Shown one piece after another: positions 1 through 9,373 of a DNA stretch of 64,000 nt; position 1 is the stretch's first letter, and each line of letters opens with the position of its first letter. This DNA comes from Petrotoga sp. 9PWA.NaAc.5.4 (lineage in GTDB: Bacteria; Thermotogota; Thermotogae; Petrotogales; Petrotogaceae), in the NCBI RefSeq assembly GCF_002895485.1, contig NZ_AZRK01000044.1, positions 124,001-188,000 of the forward strand, read 5' to 3'. Position numbers and translations under genes: made by a program. Below the pieces are notes generated by a model. It worked only from the letters and a program-made list of their open reading frames with translations, ran no database searches and had not been told where the DNA came from.

Positions 1-120
1 GCTGCTGAGTTTCAACAAATTCAACAAGAACTTGAAAATGAATTTCAAAGGAAGCTTCAAGAATTAAGAAATCAATATCGTAGAATAGATATTCTTATTT
101 TAAGGCAAAGGGTCCGTTAA
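1..120 (+). CDS. C-terminal end of an upstream gene, possibly MotB
   Basis: The window opens inside an open frame that reads 39 codons to a TAA at 118-120. The peptide is glutamine- and glutamate-rich and probably coiled coil, and it ends in RRIDILILRQRVR. A basic NRR-like stretch followed by a hydrophobic strand is how OmpA/MotB peptidoglycan-binding domains usually end, and the next genes are fliL, fliM and fliY, where motA-motB commonly sit upstream. MotB is therefore a reasonable inference, but the diagnostic part of the protein lies outside the window. The 5' end is missing because of the window edge, not because of a deletion. Confidence 0.5.
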   Translation, partial: AAEFQQIQQELENEFQRKLQELRNQYRRIDILILRQRVR

Positions 121-146
121 AAGTGATGTTTTTAAAACCTATAGAT

Positions 147-217
147 ACTTTAGAAATGATGATTTTTAAAAATAGACTTTTTAATTTATAAAATGTGAAG
201 TTTAGAATTTCTGAAGG
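147..217 (+). repeat. Internally deleted copy of the leader repeat
   Basis: The sequence begins with ACTTTAGAAAT at 147-157 and ends with an AATTTCTGAAGG-like copy of the opposite end, as in the full elements, but the central hairpin portion is missing. Its inner end lies 33 nt before the fliL start, the same spacing and orientation seen for the full-length copies elsewhere. It is most simply read as a decayed or deleted member of the family. Confidence 0.5.
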
Positions 218-249
218 CAGTATTAAAACCTATGGTGGGGGGAAATACT

Positions 250-777
250 TTGAATAATGAAGAAAATGAAATTTTAGAAGAAAAGAATAAAAAAAAGAGT
301 TCTAATTTTATTACTACTTTGATATTGGTAATAGTAGTAGCTTTAGGTGTTTCAGCAATAACTTCTTTTTTTATAGTTCGTCTATTAACTTCAAACCTTG
401 GTCAAACAGGAAGAGCTTCCTCTCAAGTCAAATCAGATATGCCAATAAGGGTAACTTTAATTATGGAAGGTTCACGTTATCCAATGATGTTAAAAGGGGG
501 ATACGATATAGCTATTATAGATTCTTTGCATCTTACTGTGGCAAGTAGTGATGCTCGAGATAAAATTAGCATCTATCGTATGGAAATATTGGAAGCTATT
601 AGAATGATTTTTATGAATAAAACTCGGGCAGAAATATCTACTCCTCAAGGTTTAGAATTAACTAAAAGACAGATTAGGGATACAGTAAATGAAATTATTG
701 GATATACTGGGGAACGTAGTAATTTAGGAGTAACAAATGTTGTTTTAATCGTGCTAACTATTACTGCTGCTCAATAG
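250..777 (+). CDS. fliL: Flagellar basal body-associated protein FliL
   Basis: This is a bitopic membrane protein that sits around the stator units and supports motor torque. The sequence shows a short charged cytoplasmic N-terminus, one membrane segment at about residues 21-45, and a periplasmic domain typical of FliL, about 175 residues in total. An in-frame ATG exists at 232, but a strong Shine-Dalgarno GGTGGGGGG lies at 234-242 inside that extension, so the TTG at 250 is preferred. The gene is followed after 17 bp by fliM, so fliL-fliM-fliY form one operon. Identification rests on topology, length and context more than on a catalytic motif. Confidence 0.82.
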   Translation: MNNEENEILEEKNKKKSSNFITTLILVIVVALGVSAITSFFIVRLLTSNLGQTGRASSQVKSDMPIRVTLIMEGSRYPMMLKGGYDIAIIDSLHLTVASSDARDKISIYRMEILEAIRMIFMNKTRAEISTPQGLELTKRQIRDTVNEIIGYTGERSNLGVTNVVLIVLTITAAQ

Positions 778-794
778 TAAAAGAAGGTGAACGT

Positions 795-1874
795 ATGTCA
801 AACGAAGAAATGCTTTCTCAAGAAGAGATAGATAATATATTAAAGTCGATGGCTTTAGGAGAGTCCGCTGAAGATATATTTAAAGAATACGAGACAGAAG
901 AAAGAAGAATAAGAGAGTACGATTTTAGAAGGCCAATGAAATTTTCAAGAGAGCAGCTTCGAACACTGCAATTAGTTCATGAAAATTTTGCAAGAGAGCT
1001 TTCAACATATTTGTCAGGAAGATGTAGAACTTTTGTTGACGTGAAATACGCAAGTGTAGATCAAATAACTTTCTCGGAATTTCAGAAATCTCTCAGTTCT
1101 CCAACATTTATGGCCGTTTTTTCTGCAGACGTTTTTTCTGGAAGCTCTATTTTTCAAATGGGATTAGATATTGGATATGTAATCATAGATAGGTTATTGG
1201 GCGGGACCGGAAGTGTATTAGAAGAGTTAAGAACTCCAACTGAGTTAGAAATGAATATTTTGAGAAAAGAAACTGCGGTAATATTAAGGACTCTTTCAAG
1301 GTCATGGATGAACATAGAGGAATTTGAAGCAACATTAGAAAATTTAGAAACTAATCCACAATTTGTTCAAGTCGCTTCGTCAAATGAGATGACAATTCTT
1401 ATTACTTTATCAGTTACAATAAAAGATGTTCAAGGATTTGTAAATTTATGTTTTCCTTCTTCAACTTTGGAACCATTGACAGATAAATTGTCAACTCGTA
1501 TGTGGACAAAAGTTTATAAACGTCAAGAAATAACAAGAGAAAATTTAAAGCAAATTTTGTTATTGTCAAAATTAAAATTGACGGCCATTCTTGGAAGGAC
1601 CACATTAACTTTAAACGATATTTTGAATATGGAAGTCGGAGATGTGATACGTACCGATTCTTTTTTTAACGAACCGATTGATATAGAAATCCAAGGAGAA
1701 AAGGTTTTTAAAGCTCAAATAGGTAAAATTAAAGGATTCTATAGTGTAAAAATATTAAAAAAGGATAAAGAATTATTAGAAAAAATTTTGGTTGAAGAAA
1801 GTATTAAAGATCAACTAAAAAAACAAGAAGATACGGAAAATGTAAAATCAAAGGAGTTGAAAGAAAATGCCTGA
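795..1874 (+). CDS. fliM: Flagellar motor switch protein FliM
   Basis: FliM is the middle component of the C-ring and receives CheY-P to switch motor direction. The N-terminal motif LSQEEIDNILKSM (about residues 7-19) is the CheY-P docking peptide. The middle part (about 40-235) is the CheC-like domain and the end (about 250-330) is the SpoA domain that packs with FliN/FliY. The 359-residue length is normal. The ATG at 795 is preceded by GAAGGTG. The 3' end overlaps the next gene by 8 nt, which suggests translational coupling. Confidence 0.95.
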   Translation: MSNEEMLSQEEIDNILKSMALGESAEDIFKEYETEERRIREYDFRRPMKFSREQLRTLQLVHENFARELSTYLSGRCRTFVDVKYASVDQITFSEFQKSLSSPTFMAVFSADVFSGSSIFQMGLDIGYVIIDRLLGGTGSVLEELRTPTELEMNILRKETAVILRTLSRSWMNIEEFEATLENLETNPQFVQVASSNEMTILITLSVTIKDVQGFVNLCFPSSTLEPLTDKLSTRMWTKVYKRQEITRENLKQILLLSKLKLTAILGRTTLTLNDILNMEVGDVIRTDSFFNEPIDIEIQGEKVFKAQIGKIKGFYSVKILKKDKELLEKILVEESIKDQLKKQEDTENVKSKELKENA

Positions 1875-3021
1875 GCAAAATTCGGATAATTTCTTGAATC
1901 AAAGTGAATTGGATGCATTGTTAAAAGGAATGTCTACAAATACTAAAAATACTAATATTAATGAAAATATTGAAAATGTGGACGAGGATTTGGACTCTCT
2001 TTTAGACTTGATGGGAGAAATAGCTAACATTACTATGGGGTCTGCAGCTACAACTTTGTCCACGATTCTTAAAAGAAAAATAGATATTGAATATCCCGAT
2101 GTTAATATTATTAAGTTCAAAAATATAAAAACCAATTTTCAAGGAGAATATGTTGTAGTTACTGTAGAGTATAAAAGAGGTTTGTATGGGATGAATACGC
2201 TCGTACTTCCTTCTAATTTAACTAATATCATAGCAAATGTAATGCTTGGTAAGGATCCTTTTGAAACAATAGAAGAAATAAACGAAATAAGTTTAAGTGC
2301 TGTTTCTGAAGCGATGAATCAAATGATGGGAACTGCATCAACAGCCTTATCAGAATTTATAAAAACAAACATAGATATTTCACCGCCTGTCACTCAGACC
2401 TTAGATTTTTCTAACCCAACTACTGAGTTTCCACCGATAGAAACGGATAAAGAAGCGTATGTAATATCGATAAAATTTAAAGTTAAAATTACAGGAATCG
2501 CCGAAACCTTTTTCTGGCAATTTGTTCCAGTTAAATTCGCTAAAAAAATTAAAGATTTTGTGGATAAAGTATATCAAACCTCTAAAAATGAGGAAAAAGA
2601 AGTTTCGCCAGAAATTAGTAATGAATCTTATCAAGCAAAAAGAAAACAAACATCAAATTCTTCTAATTCTAAGATATCTAAGGAAGATACAGTAAAAGTT
2701 AATCCTGTAGAGTTCGAGGAATTTGGAAGACAGGAAGAAACTATTTCGCAAAAAATAGACTTTTCAAAATTGGAATTACTAATGGATGTTCCTTTAGAAA
2801 TAAAGGTAGAATTAGGGTCAGTTAAAATGACGCTTCGAGAAATATTAGAATTACACGAAGGCTCTCTAATACAACTAAATAAGTTAGCTGGCGAACCATT
2901 AGATATTTACGCAAATGAAAGGCTAATAGCCCGTGGTGAAGTTGTTGTAATAGATGAAAACTTTGGTATAAGGGTAACTGAAATAGTTTCTTTAAGAGAG
3001 AGAATGAAAACTCTAAGATAG
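1867..3021 (+). CDS. fliY: Flagellar switch phosphatase FliY
   Basis: This is a FliN paralogue with an added CheY-P phosphatase module. An N-terminal FliM-like peptide FLNQSELDALLKGM (about residues 8-22) is followed by a CheC-type domain and a C-terminal SpoA/FliN domain (about 300-384). Both CheC phosphatase signatures E-x-x-N are present, in GEIANITMG and SEAMNQMMG, so the protein is predicted to dephosphorylate CheY-P at the switch as shown for Thermotoga FliY. A low-complexity Ser/Asn/Lys linker at about 245-275 joins the two halves. The ribosome binding site AAAGGAG lies within the end of fliM. This is the last gene of the operon. Confidence 0.93.
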   Translation: MPEQNSDNFLNQSELDALLKGMSTNTKNTNINENIENVDEDLDSLLDLMGEIANITMGSAATTLSTILKRKIDIEYPDVNIIKFKNIKTNFQGEYVVVTVEYKRGLYGMNTLVLPSNLTNIIANVMLGKDPFETIEEINEISLSAVSEAMNQMMGTASTALSEFIKTNIDISPPVTQTLDFSNPTTEFPPIETDKEAYVISIKFKVKITGIAETFFWQFVPVKFAKKIKDFVDKVYQTSKNEEKEVSPEISNESYQAKRKQTSNSSNSKISKEDTVKVNPVEFEEFGRQEETISQKIDFSKLELLMDVPLEIKVELGSVKMTLREILELHEGSLIQLNKLAGEPLDIYANERLIARGEVVVIDENFGIRVTEIVSLRERMKTLR

Positions 3022-3029
3022 AAAATACT

Positions 3030-3041
3030 GCAAAATTTTGC
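3030..3041. other. 12-bp perfect palindrome between convergent genes
   Basis: GCAAAATTTTGC lies in the 36-bp gap between the ends of fliY and the MBL-fold gene. It has no loop and no good T tract, so it is only a weak candidate for a bidirectional transcription end signal. Confidence 0.25.
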
Positions 3042-3057
3042 CACATCTTTCGATGAT

Positions 3058-3789
3058 CTAAGTTAAATATGTTAATTCGGGTAACAAATACTGTGAGTAT
3101 TTTTTTTCTAAAGGAGTTCCTTTTTTCTTATCTTTTAAATATTTGATTTGTTCCTTTATTAGAGTCTTTGTGCCAACTTTACCGTGTCCGGGGAATACTT
3201 TTTCTATTTGTAGTTTTTCCATTTGTTGTAGCTTTGAAATCCATTCATCAAGGTTGGAGTTCAATATTTCGGCGTGTACATTAGAAAACACAAGATCGCC
3301 AGTTATTATATAATTTTGAGGCTTTATTACAAAAATCGTTGAATCAATAGTGTGACCATCCAAATTTTCTCCAATAATTATTTGATTGTGCAAAATTGAG
3401 TAAATAGATCTTTCAAATACATAAATATTTTTTTTATTTAAAGCTTCTTTTAAATTATTAAAATTAAAATCTGCTATTTGTGAGCTTTCTCTTAAAAATT
3501 CTTTGTCGATGTTTAAAGTTAATTCAAGAGTCTTGCTATTTATAAATATATCTGCATTTATTTTACTAAATAAGCATCCGAAGGTATGGTCTGGATGAAA
3601 ATGAGTAAAAAAGACTTTTTTTAATTTTTTAGAAGTTTTCTCTTCAATAACTTGAGACATTTCTTCAAATTTCTTTGGGTAAAGTGAACTATCAAACGCT
3701 ATTAATCCATCATCATACTCCAAAAAGGTAACCGAACTCGCTCCGTTTTCAAACCAAAAGTTATGAATTCCTTCGTAACTTTCTAACAA
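3058..3789 (-). CDS. Metallo-beta-lactamase fold hydrolase
   Basis: A stand-alone MBL-fold protein of about 243 residues. The metal-binding HFHPDH motif is present at about residues 62-67, followed by the later DGH, GD and GHG motifs (GENLDGH, ITGDLVF, FPGHGK) that supply the remaining ligands. No signal peptide is visible, so it is probably a cytoplasmic hydrolase of the glyoxalase II/QuiP-like group; the substrate cannot be read from sequence. A GTG lies at 3798, but the Shine-Dalgarno GAGGTGATT covers that codon, so the TTG at 3789 is the better start. A tandem repeat array sits immediately upstream. Confidence 0.85.
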   Translation of the reverse strand: MLESYEGIHNFWFENGASSVTFLEYDDGLIAFDSSLYPKKFEEMSQVIEEKTSKKLKKVFFTHFHPDHTFGCLFSKINADIFINSKTLELTLNIDKEFLRESSQIADFNFNNLKEALNKKNIYVFERSIYSILHNQIIIGENLDGHTIDSTIFVIKPQNYIITGDLVFSNVHAEILNSNLDEWISKLQQMEKLQIEKVFPGHGKVGTKTLIKEQIKYLKDKKKGTPLEKKYSQYLLPELTYLT

Positions 3790-3822
3790 CTTAATCACCT
3801 CTTGTTTTATTATACAATACTC

Positions 3823-4291
3823 ACCTTAGAAATTATGAAGCTAAGATTCTATAATTTTTTTGACGCTTAGTTTTTTTTAAAAATACTTCATCAGCTCTAA
3901 TCCTTACAAAATATGAATTTCTTTAATTTTTTGCTACGTGTAGCTAAAGAGAGGGGGGGAGGGCTCCGCCCTGAACCTGTTATAAATTCAAATGCTTATT
4001 TTTAAAAACGTTTCATTTCTAAAGTTCTTATCTAATCCTTACTAACTGTGAATCTCTTTAACTTTTTCGCTACATGTACCGAGAGAGGGGAGAGGGCTCC
4101 GCCCTGAACCCATTTTAAATTCAAATGCTTATTTTTAAAAATGTTTCATTTCTAAAGTTCTTATCTAATCCTTACTAACTGTGAATCTCTTTAACTTTTT
4201 CGCTACATGTACCGAGAGAGGGGAGAGGGCTCCACCCTGAACCCATTTAAAATTCAAAACTTCGTTTTTAGAAAATTCTCATTTCTAACGT
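3823..4291 (-). repeat. Leader repeat array, three units
   Basis: One longer unit (3823-4025) and two nearly identical 133-bp units (4026-4158 and 4159-4291) lie head to tail. Each ends in ATTTCTAAAGT or a one-base variant and contains the GGGCTCCGCCC core; the third core is changed to GGGCTCCACCC. The ACTTTAGAAAT-like end (ACCTTAGAAAT) lies 34 nt from the start of the MBL-fold gene. A further fragment of the family ends at about 4361. The 273-nt open frame over the third unit is a by-product of the repeat, not a gene. Confidence 0.85.
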
Positions 4292-4417
4292 TCTTATATT
4301 ATACAATACGCACTTTAATAATTCTAAAAATCTTATTTTCTGAAAAATCACCATTTCTAAAGTATTTATTGTTATTTTTTTGTAAAATAAAACCATATAA
4401 TCTTTCTATAAAATATA

Positions 4418-4446
4418 TTGATATTCCTTTTTATCAGTGGTATAAT
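4418..4446 (+). promoter_or_regulatory. Sigma-70-type promoter of the first ABC exporter operon
   Basis: TTGATA at 4418-4423 and TATAAT at 4441-4446 are separated by 17 bp. A TG dinucleotide one base before the -10 box gives an extended -10. It lies about 55 nt upstream of the first exporter gene. Confidence 0.75.
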
Positions 4447-4499
4447 TTTGTAAGTAATCCAAACTATAATTCGCAATAGACTTCAGGACGGTGAATTTT

Positions 4500-6221
4500 T
4501 TGATCAAAGAATTTTTAAAAAAATATTGGTGGAGATACTTAATAGGCATAGTTTTTTTAATAATTGTTGATATTATCCAAATATTCATTCCTCGGCAAAT
4601 TGGGAACATAGTGGACATCTTAGATACAACAACTCCTGATTTGGCACAAATAAAAATTTTAATATTAAGTATTTTAATGTTAGCCTTTGGTCTTGCAATT
4701 GGACGATTTTTCTGGAGAATATCTATAATAGGTGCTGCAAATCTTTTTGAATACAAAACGCTTAATAAAATGTTTTTTCATATAATCGATTTAGATCAAG
4801 ACTTCTTTGATAAATGGAGAACAGGAGACTTAATGACAAGGTTTACATCAGATGTATTGAGTTTAAAACGTTTAATGGGTTTTGGAATAATTATGCTTGT
4901 TGATACTTTAGTCATGACTGTAATGACATTATTTGCTATGGGGAATTTTATTAATTGGAAGCTAACTTTTATTTCGATACTTCCTCTTCCTATTATAGCT
5001 TTTATTTCTTTGTTTTTTGGAAGAGCTATACATAGAAGGTTTAAAGAGTTACAAGAGATTACGTCTGATCTATCTAATGTAACCGAGGAAAATATAGCGG
5101 GTGTTGACGTTGTAAAATTGTACGCAAACCATGAGATTATGGAAAACATTTTTGACAAAAAATCTCAAGATTTCTATAATTCCTATATAAAATTAGTTAA
5201 AATTTGGGGTCTAATGTTTCCTTTAGCTATGATGGTGGGTCAATTAGCGACGATATTTGTTTTCAATTTTGGTGGACCGATGGTTATAAGCAACGAAATT
5301 ACACTCGGAGATTTTATAATGGCTAATCAATACATAGGTATGTTAATATGGCCGATGATGGCATTTGGCAATCTTGTAAACCTTACTCAGAGATCAAAGG
5401 CTTCTTTAAAGAGAATTAAAGAAGTTCTCAATCAAGAGAATTCGGTTAAAGATCCTCCACGAGAAGAATTTGATTTTAAGGGGAATTATGATATTAGGAA
5501 TCTCACTTTTAAATATCCTAATACTCAACGTGAAGTTTTAAAGCAAATTAATATGAATATAAAAGAAGGAGAAATGGTTGCTTTTGTTGGGAAGATAGGT
5601 TCTGGTAAATCTACACTTGCTAAATTATTAGTAAAACTTTATCCTGTTGATAGAGGTATGATATTCGTTGATGGTAAAGATATTAACGATGTCAATGGAA
5701 GGTTTATCAGAGACAACGTGTCTTATGTGCCCCAAGATAGCTTCTTATTTTCAATGACGATAAGAGAAAATATAGCTTTTGCCGATGAAAAATTAGAAAA
5801 TTCGGTAGAAGAATTTGCAAAAATATCGAACGTTCATGAAGATATAATGAATCTTGAACAAAAATATGAAACTATAGTTGGTGAAAGAGGGGCAACATTA
5901 TCGGGAGGGCAAAGACAAAGAGTAACTATAGCAAGGGCTTTGGCTAAACAAGCTAAAGTAATCATATTAGATGATTGTTTGTCTGCTGTGGATACTGAGA
6001 CAGAAGAAAAAATTATTAAAAACTTGAGAGTAGAAACAAAAGGTAAAACTCTTATAGTAATATCTCATAGGTTGAAGGCTGTAAAAGATTCGGATTCAAT
6101 TTTTGTTTTCGATGATGGCAGAATAGTAGAAGAAGGAAGTCACTTGGAACTTATGGCAAAAGAAGGGATTTATTATTCCATGTACACAAAACAGCTGATT
6201 GAAGAAAAATTGGGGGAATAG
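4500..6221 (+). CDS. Heterodimeric ABC exporter subunit with degenerate ATP site (TM287-like)
   Basis: A half-transporter of about 573 residues: six membrane segments in the first 300 residues, then a nucleotide-binding domain. Visible motifs are Walker A GKIGSGKST (about 363-371), signature LSGGQRQR (about 466) and Walker B VIILDDCLSAVD. The residue after the Walker B Asp is Asp instead of the catalytic Glu. That substitution marks the degenerate-site partner of heterodimeric exporters such as TM287/TM288. The partner follows after 2 bp. The TTG at 4500 has GGTGA 5 nt upstream; a GTG at 4491 is the alternative start. Likely a multidrug or lipid exporter in the cytoplasmic membrane; substrate unknown. 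Confidence 0.9.
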   Translation: MIKEFLKKYWWRYLIGIVFLIIVDIIQIFIPRQIGNIVDILDTTTPDLAQIKILILSILMLAFGLAIGRFFWRISIIGAANLFEYKTLNKMFFHIIDLDQDFFDKWRTGDLMTRFTSDVLSLKRLMGFGIIMLVDTLVMTVMTLFAMGNFINWKLTFISILPLPIIAFISLFFGRAIHRRFKELQEITSDLSNVTEENIAGVDVVKLYANHEIMENIFDKKSQDFYNSYIKLVKIWGLMFPLAMMVGQLATIFVFNFGGPMVISNEITLGDFIMANQYIGMLIWPMMAFGNLVNLTQRSKASLKRIKEVLNQENSVKDPPREEFDFKGNYDIRNLTFKYPNTQREVLKQINMNIKEGEMVAFVGKIGSGKSTLAKLLVKLYPVDRGMIFVDGKDINDVNGRFIRDNVSYVPQDSFLFSMTIRENIAFADEKLENSVEEFAKISNVHEDIMNLEQKYETIVGERGATLSGGQRQRVTIARALAKQAKVIILDDCLSAVDTETEEKIIKNLRVETKGKTLIVISHRLKAVKDSDSIFVFDDGRIVEEGSHLELMAKEGIYYSMYTKQLIEEKLGE

Positions 6222-6223
6222 TC

Positions 6224-8155
6224 ATGGCATCAGTTCACGAAGAGATCTTTTTAGAAGAAAAAGAGAAAAGCGAAGGTGATTTTAAGACTTTCTTTAGGTT
6301 GTGGGCATACATAAAAAAATATAAGATGTTGTTGGCTTTAACATTTATAACTTTAGCTATCGCCACTGTGATAGAACTTGCTTTACCTTACTTAATAAGA
6401 TACGGCATAGACAATGTTATAAATGTTCAATATTTTTTTGATTTAGATTATGAAGGGAATTTTGTTCAAGATGACACGGGAAATTATTCTTTGAAAAAGA
6501 TCGATAACAATTACTTCATGGTAGATAGACAAACGCAAGAAATGATCCAAGTCAACGAATCTGAGTATGCTCATTACTTTGATGATGCTATTAAACGTAT
6601 AAGGGTTTTCAGTATAACTTTTATCTTTGTGTTAGTTGCACAACTTTTTATGAATTATGGGCAAGTATACTATGCTAATGTGGTTGGCCAAAAGGTTATA
6701 TATAATATAAGGAAAGATTTATTCAAACATATTTTGAAGATAGAATACAAATATTTTGAAAAAAATCCACCGGGAAAAGTTACAACAAGAGTTGTTAACG
6801 ATACTCAAAACCTTTCAGATTTTTTTAGTGATGTCGTTACCAGCTTATTAAAAGATATAGCAATAATAACAGGTGTGGTAATTCTAATGATGCTTTTAGA
6901 TTTACAATTGAGTTTATATACAATAATAATGTTTCCTGTTATAATTATTGCAGTTATTATATTTAGAAAATTTGACAGAAGAGCCTATGATAAAGTAAGA
7001 ACAAGAGTTTCTGCACTTAACTCTTATTTGGCTGAGAATTTATCAGGTAGTTCTGTAACCAAGCTTTTTAATCAGGAAGAAAGAAAGAAAAACGAGTTTA
7101 ATTATATGAGTAATAATTTATATAAAGCAAATGTAGAACAAATGTATGTTTTTGCAATTTTTAGGCCTTTAATGAATCTTTTGAACTATTTAACTTTAAG
7201 TTTGGTATTATGGTTTGGCTCACAACTTTTAACAGATGGTCAAACTACTTTTGGTACTATATATGCTTTTACAGCATATATAGACATGTTTTTTAGACCT
7301 TTATTCGATATTGCTGAAAAATACGATATCATGCAAAATGCTTTTGCTTCTGCCGGGAAAATTTTCAAGATTTTTGATCAAAAACAGGAAGAGTTAGGAA
7401 AGGGTCTTTATACCACAATTGAAAAGGGAAAAGTTGAATTTGAAAACGTTAAGTTTTCATATGATGGTAACAATGAAATCTTAAAAGGTGTAAGTTTTAA
7501 AATTGAGCCGAACGAAAGGGTTGCTATAGTAGGAGAAACTGGATCAGGAAAAACAACTATAATTAAATTGATCAGCGGACTCTATAAGTATCAAGAAGGC
7601 AGAATATTAATAGACGATAAAGAGTTATATGATTATGATTTAAATATGCTTCGTAAAAAAATAGCCGTTGTTCCCCAAGATGTCTTTTTATTTTCTGGAA
7701 CAATTTTGGAAAACATGAGATTGTTTAATAAGTCAATTTCTGAAGAAGAAGTTAGAAAAGTTTCAAAATTTGTGTACGCTGAAGAAATCATTTCAAAACT
7801 TCCTAAGGCTTATAATACTATAATAACTGAAAGAGGAAGCACTTTGTCTTCTGGTGAAAGGCAACTTATTGCTCTCACAAGAGCGGTATTGTTTGATTCT
7901 AAGATAATTATTTTAGACGAAGCTACTGCAAATATAGACGTAGAAACAGAGTTCCTTATACAAAAAGCTTTGAATAAGATCTCTCAAAGGGCTACGATAA
8001 TTTCAATAGCGCACAGATTATCGACGGTAAAGAATTCTAATAGAATAATAGTAGTTCACAAGGGTTTAGTTGTTGAAGAAGGTACACATAGTGAGCTTTT
8101 AAACAAAAAAGGTATTTATTATGATTTGTATAGATTACAATTTGAAAATATTTAA
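6224..8155 (+). CDS. Heterodimeric ABC exporter subunit with canonical Walker B (TM288-like)
   Basis: The 643-residue partner of the preceding subunit. It has a membrane domain and a nucleotide-binding domain with Walker A GETGSGKTT (about 437) and Walker B IIILDEATANID carrying the catalytic Glu. The signature motif is LSSGE rather than LSGGQ, which fits a dimer with one good and one degenerate ATP site. An insertion of about 50 residues rich in Asp, Asn and Tyr (about 70-120) separates the first two membrane segments, so a larger external loop than in the partner is expected. It lies 2 bp after its partner. Confidence 0.9.
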   Translation: MASVHEEIFLEEKEKSEGDFKTFFRLWAYIKKYKMLLALTFITLAIATVIELALPYLIRYGIDNVINVQYFFDLDYEGNFVQDDTGNYSLKKIDNNYFMVDRQTQEMIQVNESEYAHYFDDAIKRIRVFSITFIFVLVAQLFMNYGQVYYANVVGQKVIYNIRKDLFKHILKIEYKYFEKNPPGKVTTRVVNDTQNLSDFFSDVVTSLLKDIAIITGVVILMMLLDLQLSLYTIIMFPVIIIAVIIFRKFDRRAYDKVRTRVSALNSYLAENLSGSSVTKLFNQEERKKNEFNYMSNNLYKANVEQMYVFAIFRPLMNLLNYLTLSLVLWFGSQLLTDGQTTFGTIYAFTAYIDMFFRPLFDIAEKYDIMQNAFASAGKIFKIFDQKQEELGKGLYTTIEKGKVEFENVKFSYDGNNEILKGVSFKIEPNERVAIVGETGSGKTTIIKLISGLYKYQEGRILIDDKELYDYDLNMLRKKIAVVPQDVFLFSGTILENMRLFNKSISEEEVRKVSKFVYAEEIISKLPKAYNTIITERGSTLSSGERQLIALTRAVLFDSKIIILDEATANIDVETEFLIQKALNKISQRATIISIAHRLSTVKNSNRIIVVHKGLVVEEGTHSELLNKKGIYYDLYRLQFENI

Positions 8156-8174
8156 TAGATAAGCGGTGATTACT

Positions 8175-9329
8175 ATGAAAGTTGAAGAAGATAATATTCA
8201 TGTAAAAAAAAGAAAAAACAAAAACTCTGCTTACACAAAAATTTTGAAAAGTGCTGTGGATTTATTCTCAAAAAATTGGTATGAAACTGTTTCAGTTTCG
8301 CAAATATGCTCTAATGCAGATGTTTCAAACGGGACTTTTTACATTTATTTTCATAATAAAGAAGAACTTTTCAAAAAATTACTACAAAATTTTATTGAAA
8401 TAGTGGAAGAAGAGTTCAAATATTTAAAAGTAGTCGATATTGAAGATGGATTAGAAGAATTTTTAAATACTATTCACAAAATTAAAAAAGAATATAGTAA
8501 ATTAATAACTATTTTTAGAGAAGGACAGTATCGTTTTCCTGAGTTTGATAGAAAGATAAACGATATATATAAAAAATCAGCAGAAAAGATTTACAAAAGA
8601 GAGTTAACTCTTTCTGAGTATATTTATTTCATTTCTGGAATCCGTTTTTTGCTTATTAGATCGTTATATCAAAATATGCCTTCGGATAAAGAAATTGTGA
8701 AAAAAATCATTATGAACGGTTTTTTTGAAGAAAACTTAAAAATAAGAAGCAATTTATTTAAAGAGAATTTTATAATTCCTTTTGAAATTAATTTGGAAAA
8801 TACTCGTGAAAGACTTATACAATCTGGAATAGAATTGTTTGGGAAATACGGATTTTTTAACACGGACATTCATGACGTAGCAAAAAATGCCGGTTTTTCT
8901 GTTGGGACTTTTTATATACATTTTAATAGTAAAACAGAGTTTTTAAGTGAAATTGTTAGGTTGATTGGTAAGAGAACTCGCTGGTTTATTAGTTATAATT
9001 TAGACAATGGTTTGAATAGAGCAGAAAAAGAGTTACAAGGGCTTTATCTTTTTCTGAAATTTTTTGAAAATCATAGTGAATACTATTATATTTTAAGAGA
9101 AGCGGAGTTTATCGTTAATGATGTTGCTCAAGAATATTACGATAAATACGAAGAAGGTTATTCTAAAGACCTAAAGGAGATAAAATATCCCGAAATAAAG
9201 ATTATTTCAAATATGCTTATAGGATTGTCTCATTATTCAGGGATTGAATACATAATTTTAAAAAGGATCGAAAATCTGGAAAATTACCTTTTAGAGTTGG
9301 CTCCATTGTTATTAAATGGCTTAAAATAG
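8175..9329 (+). CDS. Tandem (double) TetR-family transcriptional regulator
   Basis: About 384 residues, roughly twice a normal TetR protein. Two TetR-type helix-turn-helix domains are visible, one near the N-terminus (ILKSAVDLFSKNWYETVSV ... NGTFYIYFHNKEELF) and one at about residues 209-255 (RLIQSGIELFGKYGFFNTDI ... VGTFYIHFNSKTEFL), each followed by its own helical ligand/dimerisation-like region. The gene is 19 nt downstream of the exporter pair on the same strand and probably regulates it. SD GGTGAT precedes the ATG at 8175; an in-frame GTG at 8166 overlaps that SD. The double arrangement is confirmed in sequence; the regulatory target is inferred. Confidence 0.88.
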   Translation: MKVEEDNIHVKKRKNKNSAYTKILKSAVDLFSKNWYETVSVSQICSNADVSNGTFYIYFHNKEELFKKLLQNFIEIVEEEFKYLKVVDIEDGLEEFLNTIHKIKKEYSKLITIFREGQYRFPEFDRKINDIYKKSAEKIYKRELTLSEYIYFISGIRFLLIRSLYQNMPSDKEIVKKIIMNGFFEENLKIRSNLFKENFIIPFEINLENTRERLIQSGIELFGKYGFFNTDIHDVAKNAGFSVGTFYIHFNSKTEFLSEIVRLIGKRTRWFISYNLDNGLNRAEKELQGLYLFLKFFENHSEYYYILREAEFIVNDVAQEYYDKYEEGYSKDLKEIKYPEIKIISNMLIGLSHYSGIEYIILKRIENLENYLLELAPLLLNGLK

Positions 9330-9373
9330 TTTTACAACTTCCAAGTAGATATATTTTTAACAGAGGTTTTAAA

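Noticed and set aside
3823-4025. GC hairpin of the repeat as an intrinsic terminator
   Set aside because: The AGGGC/GCCCT stem has no T tract on either strand, and the elements lie upstream of genes rather than downstream.
4207-4479. A 90-codon open frame over the third repeat unit and its flank
   Set aside because: It reads through the repeat core, has no ribosome binding site, and the other units carry stops in the same place. The sequence is explained by the repeat and the promoter at 4418.
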